Positions 1-5,878 of a stretch of 7,767 nucleotides of DNA are shown in pieces (position 1 is the first letter of the stretch; each line of letters opens with the position of its first letter). The stretch comes from Casp-Chloro-G3 sp002816715 (lineage in GTDB: Bacteria > Chloroflexota > Dehalococcoidia > Lucifugimonadales > UBA3495), in assembly GCA_027623815.1 (NCBI GenBank), contig JAQBUV010000098.1, forward strand, positions 1 through 7,767, in the 5' to 3' direction. Made by a program: the position numbers and the translations under genes. Under the pieces are notes generated by a model. The model did not search any database. It saw only the letters and a program-made list of their open reading frames with translations, and was not told where the DNA came from.

Positions 1-278
1 TTTGGGGTCCACCTCAGTATTATGAACCAGGCAAAGGCGACTATGGGGAACAACACCAGGTACTTGCCCGCATAGAATATCAGGTGAAGCAGTATTCTAA
101 GGCTTCGGTTTTTCGACTGCTCGTATTTCTCCAGGTTCAGCTCGAAAATGTCCCTTCGGCCCATAAACCGATAGAAATTAAAGACGAAAATTGCGTAGAT
201 CGCCACACCCACGACAAAGTAAGTCAAAGGCTGCAAGGTCGCGGCGGCATCTAGGATATTTAGATTAGAGAAATTCAT
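1..278 (-). CDS. partial conserved hypothetical membrane protein (N-terminal 92 residues)
   Basis: An open frame runs from an ATG at 278 leftward off the window edge, giving 92 residues and no stop. It begins MNFSNLNILDAAATLQPLTY. Two hydrophobic segments are visible, at about residues 18-38 and 62-88. They are separated by a charged loop containing RRDIFELNLEKYEQ. This looks like a small inner-membrane protein with the N-terminus outside and a cytoplasmic loop, but the topology is inferred. I recall similar short proteins of unknown function in archaea and Chloroflexota, but no function is assigned. There is no strong Shine-Dalgarno sequence before the ATG (a GGGG lies about 11 bases upstream). 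The gene is transcribed away from the fmdB-thiE cluster, so 279-743 is a divergent promoter region. Confidence 0.7.
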   Translation of the reverse strand, partial: MNFSNLNILDAAATLQPLTYFVVGVAIYAIFVFNFYRFMGRRDIFELNLEKYEQSKNRSLRILLHLIFYAGKYLVLFPIVAFAWFIILRWTP

Positions 279-317
279 GACTGCGGCCCCAACGTTGACT
301 CATAGGTGATTAGGAAT

Positions 318-361
318 TTTCTATCTACTTTCTATCTATGGTTAGGCTATGGTTAGGGGGA
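318..361. repeat. two adjacent pairs of 11-bp direct repeats
   Basis: TTTCTATCTAC (318-328) is followed directly by TTTCTATCTAT (329-339). The unit CTATGGTTAGG occurs at 336-346 and again at 347-357 with no gap, so the two pairs overlap by four bases and share an 11-base period. An 11-base period places each copy on the same face of the helix. OmpR/PhoB-type response regulators bind such spaced half-sites. The block lies 40-83 bases upstream of the leftward membrane protein ATG, so an operator for that gene is possible. Replication slippage giving neutral tandem copies is the alternative. Confidence 0.55.
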
Positions 362-587
362 TTGGTTTCAAGTTAGACTTAACTGGATCTAATCTCAAAC
401 TCCATAGTGCCCTATATGGTGGAAATAGGGAGGGGAGCCGGTTTGGCACTCGGTTCTCACCAGAATTCCCAACATTTTGGTCAAAGACGGTTGGTGGGAA
501 GACCAGGGGTGGGGGAAACCCAGCCGGGTCATTTGAATTTCCAGATTGGCATTGGATATATGGAGCAATATCCCTTCCACGCTTCCC

Positions 588-632
588 CCTCACCCCCGGC
601 CCCTCTCCCTCAGAGAGGGGCCGGGGGTGAGG
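588..632. repeat. REP-like palindromic repeat (20-bp perfect arms, 5-nt loop)
   Basis: The left arm (588-607) begins CCTCACCCCC and is a perfect reverse complement of the right arm (613-632), which ends GGGGGTGAGG. The loop is CCTCA (608-612). The GC-rich CCCTCACCCC...GGGGTGAGG type is a dispersed intergenic palindrome seen in many bacterial genomes, and its spurious translation (LTPGPSPSERG) is common in databases. It sits between two divergent promoters and no T-run follows either arm, so a role as an intrinsic terminator is unlikely. A REP/MITE-type element is the best reading. Copy number in this genome cannot be judged from one window. Confidence 0.75.
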
Positions 633-681
633 CATGAGTCGGCCGCGCAATTAAAAAACCCTGGTAACCTAGACCCGTTTA

Positions 682-711
682 GTGACCACCAATACCAGCC
701 CATGCTACAAT
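682..711 (+). promoter_or_regulatory. candidate extended -10 promoter for the fmdB-thiE-translin cluster
   Basis: TACAAT at 706-711 matches the -10 consensus in 5 of 6 positions and is preceded by TGC (703-705), an extended -10 element. GTGACC at 682-687 matches the -35 consensus in 4 of 6 positions, with an 18-base spacer. The FmdB ATG lies 32 bases downstream. This is pattern matching only; no transcript start is known. Confidence 0.35.
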
Positions 712-743
712 GGCTCTAATCTCAAGACACGGAACTGTTCAAA

Positions 744-1088
744 ATGCCCCTGTTTGAATACCGGTGCGACGATTGTCGGCTCAGAAATACGCTCTTGGTA
801 TATAGTTGGTCTAAAGACTCCGACCGCGCCTGCCAGCATTGCAATGGCTCCAATCTCACCAAACTGATCTCCAAATTCACCAAGGGCCGCTCTTGGGGCG
901 AGAGTCTGGGCTGGGTGCCCGGCGGCGAGACGCTAACCGACGTGAATGAGGACGACCCCCACAGCATCGATCAGTTCATGGGTAGAATCAAAGATGAAAT
1001 GGGCGGCCAGGTGACCCCCGATTTCAACGAGATGCGTCAGGAGTTGCGTCCCAAGCCCGATACATCTGACCAGGGTCCCAGCGAATAA
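744..1088 (+). CDS. FmdB-family zinc-ribbon protein (copy 1)
   Basis: This 114-residue protein opens with the MPLFEYRC signature of the FmdB/CxxC_CxxC_SSSS zinc-ribbon family. C8-x2-C11 and C30-x2-C33 form one zinc site. The ribbon ends near residue 50, and the rest is polar and acidic (a DVNEDD stretch near residue 68) with no recognised fold. FmdB was named from a putative regulator of methylotroph formamidase, but the biochemical role of the family is unsettled, so I assign only metal binding. The start is fixed by MPxYEY-type homology. The Shine-Dalgarno is weak (GGAA at 731-734). A gap of 56 bases separates it from the second copy, and both precede thiE on the same strand. Sequence drift (no Gly after the first CxxC) makes it more diverged than copy 2. 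Confidence 0.85.
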   Translation: MPLFEYRCDDCRLRNTLLVYSWSKDSDRACQHCNGSNLTKLISKFTKGRSWGESLGWVPGGETLTDVNEDDPHSIDQFMGRIKDEMGGQVTPDFNEMRQELRPKPDTSDQGPSE

Positions 1089-1144
1089 CGTTTACTAATT
1101 CCCAACTACCCTCCGAATAATAATCTCGATGCTAGAGGTCGGTT

Positions 1145-1480
1145 ATGCCGATTTATGAGTTCCGTTGCGTCAGTTGCGGAAAAGTGTCCTCCTTCTTCAC
1201 CAGGTCGATAAACGCCGCTCTCGACCCCTCCTGCAATCACTGCCAGAGCAAAGACATGCGGCGGCGTATGTCCTCCTTCGCCACTGGCAAGACCGCGCGG
1301 TCAGTCCACGGGCAACATACCCCCTACGGCAGTCAGGGCCTGGACTACTACAGCGACCCGCGCAATATTGGCCGCCACGTCGAAGACAGCTTCAAACAAA
1401 ACGGCATGGATCTGCCCCACTCGGTGCGGAATACTATTGATGCCGCCCGTGAGGGTGACCTGCCCAAGAGGATTGACTGA
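1145..1480 (+). CDS. FmdB-family zinc-ribbon protein (copy 2)
   Basis: This 111-residue protein begins MPIYEFRCVSCGKVSSFF, the canonical FmdB zinc-ribbon opening. C8-x2-C11 and C30-x2-C33 are spaced exactly as in the upstream copy. The C-terminal half (GSQGLDYYSDPRNIGRHVED onward) is polar and probably helical, and differs from copy 1. AGAGG at 1134-1138, six bases before the ATG, is a good ribosome binding site and supports this start. The stop codon shares its last base with the thiE start (TGATG, 1478-1482), so the two genes are translationally coupled. The molecular role is unknown. Metal-dependent binding to a protein or nucleic acid partner is an inference from the fold. Confidence 0.88.
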   Translation: MPIYEFRCVSCGKVSSFFTRSINAALDPSCNHCQSKDMRRRMSSFATGKTARSVHGQHTPYGSQGLDYYSDPRNIGRHVEDSFKQNGMDLPHSVRNTIDAAREGDLPKRID

Positions 1481-2463
1481 TGAGAGAAACTCCCCCGCTG
1501 GCGCAAACCCTGCGGGACGCCCTGGCTGGCTCTATTGAGGCTTTGGTTCAAGGCTGTCCGCCCCTGTTGAATGATGCGCCGTTGTTCCGGCGGTTGTCGG
1601 ATTTGAAGACTAACCTGGAGTCGGGAAGAGCCGAACCCACCGCCAGCGCATCAGCGCGCCCGTCCCTCAGTGAGTGCCTGCAATTAACCGACTCGACTTA
1701 TCAGATGCTCACTACTCTGCGGAATTGGGAGAATAGTGGCGCGAGTTGGGAGGCAATGTCTGCCTTAGACCAGGTTTTGACTCGTCTCAAAACGGATTTG
1801 GCAGCGGCCCGGCGAAAAGAGCAGGCCTATCGAGTTCGCGGATTGTACGTCATCATCGACCCAGAGGTAACCGGCGGACGTGAACCGCTGGTGGTGGCCA
1901 CCGCTGCAGTTCGCGGTGGGGCCAGAATGCTCCAACTGCGGGACAAGCTGCGAGACAAGGGAGAGTCACTGCCGCTGGCCGCCGCGTTGCAGGCGTTATG
2001 TGAAGCCAACGATGTCCTGCTCATCATTAACGACCACCTGGACCTGGCGATAGCCGTAGGTTCGGGCGGGGTTCATGTGGGCCAGACCGACCTGCCGGTG
2101 GCGGAAGCCCGCCGGGTGCTGGCCCCCCATCAGGTGCTGGGACGCTCTAACCGGGAGTTTGAGCAGCTAGTGGAGTCCCAGGAAATGGGCGCCGACCACC
2201 TGGCCTTTGGCCCCATCTACCCAACCGACACCAAGGCAATAGTCCGGCAACCCCAGGGCATTGAGCGGCTCAAGCAAGCCAGAGCAGTCGCCAGGGTGCC
2301 GCTGGTGGCCATTGGCGGCATCAACCTGGACAATGTCGCGCCGGTGGTGGCAGCGGGCGCTGACGCCATCTGTGTGACCGCGGCGGTGGGAGCGGCCCCC
2401 GATCCCGAAGCGGCAGCCAGCCGAATGGTTGAGGCGATACAAGCAGCAGGAGGCAAGGTTTAG
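1480..2463 (+). CDS. thiE: thiamine phosphate synthase with N-terminal extension
   Basis: ThiE joins HMP pyrophosphate to the thiazole phosphate, giving thiamine monophosphate in the cytoplasm. The catalytic TIM barrel spans about residues 119-323. Visible hallmarks are RGLYVIID (120-127), QLRDK (152-156), IND (183-185), GVHVGQTD (197-204), S223, GPIYPTDTK (244-252) and AIGGI (277-281). These cover the expected HMP-PP, pyrophosphate and Mg-binding residues, so it should be active. Normal ThiE is about 200-220 residues; this one is 327 because of a leading stretch of about 115 residues, largely helical, with an Ala/Ser/Pro-rich linker (51-62). I do not recognise that stretch as ThiD2 or another thiamine enzyme. 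The start overlaps the FmdB stop by one base (ATGA), and the stop TAG overlaps the GTG of the translin gene. No thiamine riboswitch is visible upstream. Confidence 0.92.
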   Translation: MRETPPLAQTLRDALAGSIEALVQGCPPLLNDAPLFRRLSDLKTNLESGRAEPTASASARPSLSECLQLTDSTYQMLTTLRNWENSGASWEAMSALDQVLTRLKTDLAAARRKEQAYRVRGLYVIIDPEVTGGREPLVVATAAVRGGARMLQLRDKLRDKGESLPLAAALQALCEANDVLLIINDHLDLAIAVGSGGVHVGQTDLPVAEARRVLAPHQVLGRSNREFEQLVESQEMGADHLAFGPIYPTDTKAIVRQPQGIERLKQARAVARVPLVAIGGINLDNVAPVVAAGADAICVTAAVGAAPDPEAAASRMVEAIQAAGGKV

Positions 2464-3110
2464 TGCCATCACGATACAACACCGATTTATCCACGATCGT
2501 CGCCGACTCAATAGAGAGATTGACTGTTCGGCACCAGGCCAGGGAGCAGGCGCTGTCGATTTCCCGGGAAGTTATCCGATTTTCGGCCAACGCCATCCGC
2601 GCGGTGCATCGCGGGCAGTTTGAAGAGGCCCGGAGTCTAATCCAGCAAGCGGGTCAACGACTGAAGGAGACCGAGCCGATTCGCCAGGCCAACCCAGAGA
2701 TTTACTACGCCGGGTTTCTGGCCGACGCGCGAAAAGAGTACACCGAGGCCAACGTGACGCTGGCGGTTATTTCCGGCGGGGATATCCCCCATCCAAGCGA
2801 ACTGGAAGTAGATGCCACCGACTACCTCAACGGCATTGCTGAAGTAATCGGCGAGCTGCGACGTTACATTCTGGACTCTTTGCGCCGGGACGCGGTTGAC
2901 CGCGTGGAAGAACTCATGGAAGTCATGGACGAAATCTACGGTATCCTGGTGACCGTAGACTTCCCCGAAGCGGTGACCGCTGGCCTGCGTCGCAGCACCG
3001 ATGCCATGCGCGGGGTTCTGGAGCGCACCCGTGGCGACCTGACCATGACGCTTCGCCAGCGCCGGTTGGAAATGCAGCTAGCCGAGTGGGAAAAGACTCA
3101 GTCAGCGTAA
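2463..3110 (+). CDS. translin-family protein
   Basis: This 215-residue all-helical protein matches the translin/TRAX superfamily along its length. Visible features are RHQAREQALSISREVIRFSA (23-42), the family motif ARKEYTEA (89-96), YLNGIAEVIGELRR (121-134) and GLRRSTDAMRGVLERTRGDL (174-193). Eukaryotic translin-TRAX (C3PO) is an ssRNA/ssDNA-binding octamer, and the TRAX acidic residues give RNase activity. Archaeal homologs also form RNA-cleaving assemblies. E92, E95 and E131 here lie in the matching acidic motifs, so nuclease activity is plausible but inferred. The GTG start overlaps the thiE stop (TAGTG), which fixes the start and indicates coupling. Older annotations sometimes label such proteins haloacid dehalogenase, which nothing in this sequence supports. 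Its link to thiamine synthesis is unknown. Confidence 0.87.
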   Translation: MPSRYNTDLSTIVADSIERLTVRHQAREQALSISREVIRFSANAIRAVHRGQFEEARSLIQQAGQRLKETEPIRQANPEIYYAGFLADARKEYTEANVTLAVISGGDIPHPSELEVDATDYLNGIAEVIGELRRYILDSLRRDAVDRVEELMEVMDEIYGILVTVDFPEAVTAGLRRSTDAMRGVLERTRGDLTMTLRQRRLEMQLAEWEKTQSA

Positions 3111-3185
3111 CACGGGCGATTCCAGACTCATAAACTAGTTTCAGGTTACTGTCGGAGCCTAGTAGCGCAAAGCTATAGGTTCAAG

Positions 3186-3191
3186 TATAGT
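3186..3191 (+). promoter_or_regulatory. possible -10 element upstream of comM
   Basis: TATAGT matches the -10 consensus in 5 of 6 positions and lies in the 124-base gap between translin and comM, 43 bases before the comM GTG. No convincing -35 hexamer sits 16-18 bases upstream, so this is weak. It would place the three direct repeats at 3205-3234 in the leader. Confidence 0.2.
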
Positions 3192-3204
3192 GTGGCCGAC
3201 CAGG

Positions 3205-3234
3205 TAGCTGGTTAAGCTAGGTTATAGCTAAGTT
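3205..3234 (+). repeat. three imperfect 10-bp direct repeats abutting the comM start
   Basis: TAGCTGGTTA (3205-3214), AGCTAGGTTA (3215-3224) and TAGCTAAGTT (3225-3234) lie end to end and stop at the base before the comM GTG. They share AGCT and (G)GTTA cores. They occupy the place of the ribosome binding site, and no clear Shine-Dalgarno is present. They could be a protein-binding array or the decayed product of slippage. Confidence 0.35.
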
Positions 3235-4329
3235 GTGACGTTGGAGTTTGCTTCGGTGTTAGCGGTGGCGCAAAGCTGTGCCGTGGTGGGCATGGACGGA
3301 TATATCGTCCAGGTCGAGGTGGATGTCTCCCCGGGCCTGCCCGCATTTAACGTGGTCGGTCTCCCTGACACAGCGGTTCAGGAAGCCAGAGAGCGCGTTC
3401 GGGCGGCCCTGCGCAACAGCGACTGCGAATTCCCGCTTCGTCGAATTACCATCAATCTGGCCCCCGCCGACCTGAAGAAAGCCGGGCCAGCCTATGACCT
3501 GCCAATGGCGGTCGCGATCCTCCTCAGTTCCGGACGAGTCAGCCCACCCGAAGAAACATCGGTCTTCCTGGGAGAGCTTTCCCTGGACGGCAGTCTGCGC
3601 CACACCAACGGGATACTGCCCATGGTTTCGGTGGCCAAAGACCAGGGTTTTGAGGCAGCTTTCGTGCCCGCCGCCGATGCCCATGAAGCCGCCCTGGTAG
3701 AAGGCATCCGCGTGTATTCCGTTCCTACGCTGCGCGACTTGATCAGTCATCTGGAAGGGGAAATACTGATCCCTCCTACCCCCAGCGACACTGATGTCTA
3801 TATCAGTGGGAATCACCATGTTCCTGAAGGCATAAACCTGGCCCACATCAAGGGGCAGGAGCACGCCAAGCGGGCGCTGGAAGTGGCTGCGGCTGGCTTT
3901 CACAATCTGCTGCTCAACGGCCCACCAGGCAGCGGTAAGACCATGCTGGCCCGGGCTTTGCCTTCGATTTTGCCGCAGATGACTCCGGCGGAAGCGCTGG
4001 ACGTGACCAAGATTTACAGCATCAGCGGGGCTTTGCCGTCAGATTGCCCACTCATATCCCAGCGACCTTTTCGGTCTCCCCACTACACTATTTCCAACGC
4101 CGGACTGGTGGGAGGCGGCAGAACGCTTCGTCCCGGTGAGATTACGATGAGCCATCGCGGGGTCTTGTTCCTGGACGAACTTCCCGAGTTCAACCACACC
4201 GCCTTGGAGTCGTTGCGCCAACCGCTGGAGGATAAGGTAGTGACCATCAGCCGAGTCACCGGCAGCGTGACCTACCCGGCCAGCTTCATGCTGGTCGGGG
4301 CGCAGAATCCATGCCCCTGCGGTCATTAA
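3235..4329 (+). CDS. comM: ComM/YifB Mg-chelatase-like AAA+ ATPase, 3' end removed by element insertion
   Basis: ComM (YifB) is a hexameric AAA+ DNA helicase that drives branch migration when transformed DNA is recombined. The N-terminal ChlI-like domain spans about 20-145 (VEVDVSPGLPAFNVVGLPD at 27-45). The AAA+ core starts near 200 with Walker A GPPGSGKT (229-236), Walker B LFLDELPEF (311-319) and the conserved NPCPCG (358-363). The frame then reads His-stop. Family members are about 500 residues and continue with a Mg-chelatase C-terminal domain; here 363 family-like residues remain. The TAA is formed by element sequence at the junction, so this is an insertion truncation and not random decay. 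The last 44 bases overlap the convergent recombinase gene. Loss of the sensor and C-terminal regions should abolish activity unless the element excises. GTG at 3235 is the upstream-most reasonable start; TTG at 3241 is an alternative. Confidence 0.93.
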   Translation: MTLEFASVLAVAQSCAVVGMDGYIVQVEVDVSPGLPAFNVVGLPDTAVQEARERVRAALRNSDCEFPLRRITINLAPADLKKAGPAYDLPMAVAILLSSGRVSPPEETSVFLGELSLDGSLRHTNGILPMVSVAKDQGFEAAFVPAADAHEAALVEGIRVYSVPTLRDLISHLEGEILIPPTPSDTDVYISGNHHVPEGINLAHIKGQEHAKRALEVAAAGFHNLLLNGPPGSGKTMLARALPSILPQMTPAEALDVTKIYSISGALPSDCPLISQRPFRSPHYTISNAGLVGGGRTLRPGEITMSHRGVLFLDELPEFNHTALESLRQPLEDKVVTISRVTGSVTYPASFMLVGAQNPCPCGH

Positions 4330-5878
4330 CTACAGCAGGGAACCGGTACTCGATCAGGGCCCTGATTCTCTCCCCCTCAGTGTGAATCGTGATCTGCTTC
4401 ACCAAATGTTGCACCACCTCCTGCCGCTGAGTGTCGGTCAGTTCCTGATCCAGCCGTCTGCGTAGCTCTTGTAGCAGGTCTTCGCCCAGAGGTTCATCCG
4501 CCACCGTCAAGTCGGGCTGGATCTCTCGTAGACGTTGCTCGATACCAGTTTTCTCGGCTCCCAACTGGGCCAACAATTCATCCAACTCTCCCTCAGAGAT
4601 GGTCTCCCGCAGATGCAGGTCGATGGCCTTCTTGCGTCGTTGCTGCAATCCCACCAAGGCATTCTCTAAACCGGCCCGTTCCGCTTCAAGCACCGCCGCC
4701 GCTGAGTCCAGCTCTCTTTCCCGGGATAGCTCCTCGAGGATGTCTCCAGGGTCACGGAGGAACCGCTCGATGTCAGCCCAAACTAGTTGCTCCAAGTCAG
4801 TGCCTCGTACGGTTTTGGCCTGGCAGCGTTGATCAATCGGGCTGCGGTCAATCAACCGCCCATTGCAACGGTACCAGACGAAGCCGCGGCCCCAACAGGA
4901 GACATAGGTCTTGCCGCACCCGCCACAGCGAATCACCGAGCGCAGCAGGTATATACGGTGGGTGTTCTTGGGCATGATCCGGTTCCGGTCTAGAGTCTGC
5001 TGGACCGCTTCCCAGAGCTCGGGCGTTACCAGAGCCGGGACTGAGGCCGAAATCACCTCCCGTCCTCCGGGCTTGGTACTGCGGCGTCCGTATTGCTGTT
5101 CGCCTCGGTAGATCGGATTCCGGACCATACTGAGCAGCCGACCGGGTCGCCAGCACTCCTGGGTCCGTTCCTTACGCTGGCCCCGCCGCACCAAGCGTTG
5201 GTCTCGGGCGTACGCGGTGGGCACTCCCAGAGCATTCAGGTGGCGCGTCACTCGGGGGCAGGTCCAGCCTTCCATTGCCATCCAGTGGTAAATCTTTCGG
5301 ATCAGGTCAGCCTCGCTCCAGTCGCCCCAGATGATGTTGTCATTGGGCACCAACCTGGCCGCTGGCTTGCGTCCCTCTACCATGTACCCCATGGGTACGA
5401 TGCCACCGGTGTAACGTCCCTCACGGGCGGCCCGGTTCATGCCGTCGGCAAACACTCTCAAAAGGAGCCGGCGGTCGTAATCCGCCACCACCGCCTGGAC
5501 ATCGTAGCCCAGACCAGTTTGTTCTCCTTCCAGCAGGCTCATCAACCGAATGCCCAGGGGTTCCAGCTTGCGCCGCAGCAATAGTAGGTCGACGGCTTCC
5601 CGCCCCAGTCGTTTAATGTTGTAGATCCACAGTTCATCGAATTCCCGGGCTTGGGCCGCTTGGAACAGCCGCCGCCCCTGGGGCCGCTCCGCCATGGGAA
5701 TTGTTCCAGAGACTCCATCATCTATGAAACGGGCCACCAGTTCGGCGGTGGGGTCACTCTCCAGTCGCCGGGCCAGTTCATCAGCCTGAGTCTTGATTGT
5801 CTCCCGTTCTCGTTGGTCTTCGGAGCTGACCCGCTCGTAGGTGGCCACTCGAATCAATGCAGTAGTCGTAGTCGTCAT
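4286..5878 (-). CDS. large serine recombinase (integrase of the comM element)
   Basis: This 530-residue site-specific recombinase carries out cut-and-religate exchange through a phosphoserine link. Residues 9-150 form the resolvase domain: catalytic Ser18 in YERVSSEDQ, FIDDGVSGT (51-59), and KRLGREAVDLL (89-99). A Recombinase domain follows (GGIVPMGY at 158-165, RNPIYRGEQQYG at 253-264). A zinc ribbon has C318, C321, C338 and C352, and a Glu/Arg/Leu-rich coiled coil spans about 385-455. Length and order match phiC31/Bxb1-type integrases. AGGAGG (5886-5891 on the plus strand) lies seven bases before the ATG, which overlaps the upstream stop (ATGA). About 12 C-terminal residues (from around DRRGMDSAPRPA) are encoded on the comM side of the junction, so this tail exists only in the integrated form. 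All catalytic features are intact, so it is probably active. Confidence 0.95.
   Translation of the reverse strand: MTTTTTALIRVATYERVSSEDQRERETIKTQADELARRLESDPTAELVARFIDDGVSGTIPMAERPQGRRLFQAAQAREFDELWIYNIKRLGREAVDLLLLRRKLEPLGIRLMSLLEGEQTGLGYDVQAVVADYDRRLLLRVFADGMNRAAREGRYTGGIVPMGYMVEGRKPAARLVPNDNIIWGDWSEADLIRKIYHWMAMEGWTCPRVTRHLNALGVPTAYARDQRLVRRGQRKERTQECWRPGRLLSMVRNPIYRGEQQYGRRSTKPGGREVISASVPALVTPELWEAVQQTLDRNRIMPKNTHRIYLLRSVIRCGGCGKTYVSCWGRGFVWYRCNGRLIDRSPIDQRCQAKTVRGTDLEQLVWADIERFLRDPGDILEELSRERELDSAAAVLEAERAGLENALVGLQQRRKKAIDLHLRETISEGELDELLAQLGAEKTGIEQRLREIQPDLTVADEPLGEDLLQELRRRLDQELTDTQRQEVVQHLVKQITIHTEGERIRALIEYRFPAVVNDRRGMDSAPRPA
4315..4340. other. predicted attachment junction (attL or attR) of the integrated element
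   Basis: Homology to comM ends after the NPCPCG codons (about 4323), and unrelated DNA carrying a serine recombinase begins at once. The site is a dyad: CCCTGC at 4315-4320 and GCAGGG at 4335-4340, with further symmetric pairs GT/AC (4322-4323 and 4332-4333) and TTAA (4326-4329). The centre is 4327/4328. Large serine recombinases bind att half-sites as dimers and cut at a central dinucleotide, so the crossover probably lies at 4326-4329. The left half would be attB (host), the right half attP (element). A host codon pair His-Tyr (CAT TAY) at this place would fit. Confidence 0.55.
4353..4366. repeat. 14-bp perfect palindrome in the element-side arm of the att junction
   Basis: ATCAGGGCCCTGAT is fully self-complementary and lies 25-38 bases inside the element from the predicted crossover, within the last codons of the recombinase gene. 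The attP arms of serine integrases extend about 25 bases from the crossover and contact the zinc-ribbon domain, so this palindrome falls at or just past that edge. It may bind recombinase or another factor, or simply reflect coding sequence. Confidence 0.4.

Larger units (their letters stand above)
279..743. other. divergent intergenic region without a credible gene
   Basis: These 465 bases separate the leftward membrane protein gene from the rightward FmdB gene. They hold a block of 11-bp direct repeats (318-361), a long perfect hairpin (588-632) and a candidate promoter (682-711), each listed separately. Between about 362 and 587 I see no conserved coding signal. Open frames across 342-650 on both strands translate the hairpin into low-complexity PSPSERG / PHPRPLSEGEG strings. 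That is a well-known artefact of such repeats, so I do not call genes here. Confidence 0.6.

Noticed and set aside
342..650. Open frames of 76-102 codons on both strands across the intergenic region
   Set aside because: They translate the GC-rich palindrome and flanking non-coding DNA (PSPSERG / PHPRPLSEGEG strings), a known artefact, and have no ribosome binding site or family match.
1936..1959. Tandem 12-bp repeat encoding LRDK twice next to the ThiE QLRDK motif
   Set aside because: The loop length up to the IND motif is normal compared with E. coli ThiE as I recall it, so this looks like coincidence and not a recent duplication of an active-site loop.
3111..3234. A terminator between the translin gene and comM
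   Set aside because: No stable GC-rich hairpin with a T-run is present, so read-through into comM cannot be excluded.
3259..3903. A 214-codon antisense frame inside comM
   Set aside because: It mirrors the conserved comM coding sequence and has no recognisable motif or ribosome binding site; it is a codon-bias shadow.
4290..4370. A tRNA gene or tRNA fragment as the integration target
   Set aside because: The junction lies in comM coding sequence; no cloverleaf or T-loop sequence is visible here or elsewhere in the window.
5093..5584. A 163-codon plus-strand frame opposite the serine recombinase
   Set aside because: It is antisense to conserved recombinase-domain codons and shows no protein-like motif.
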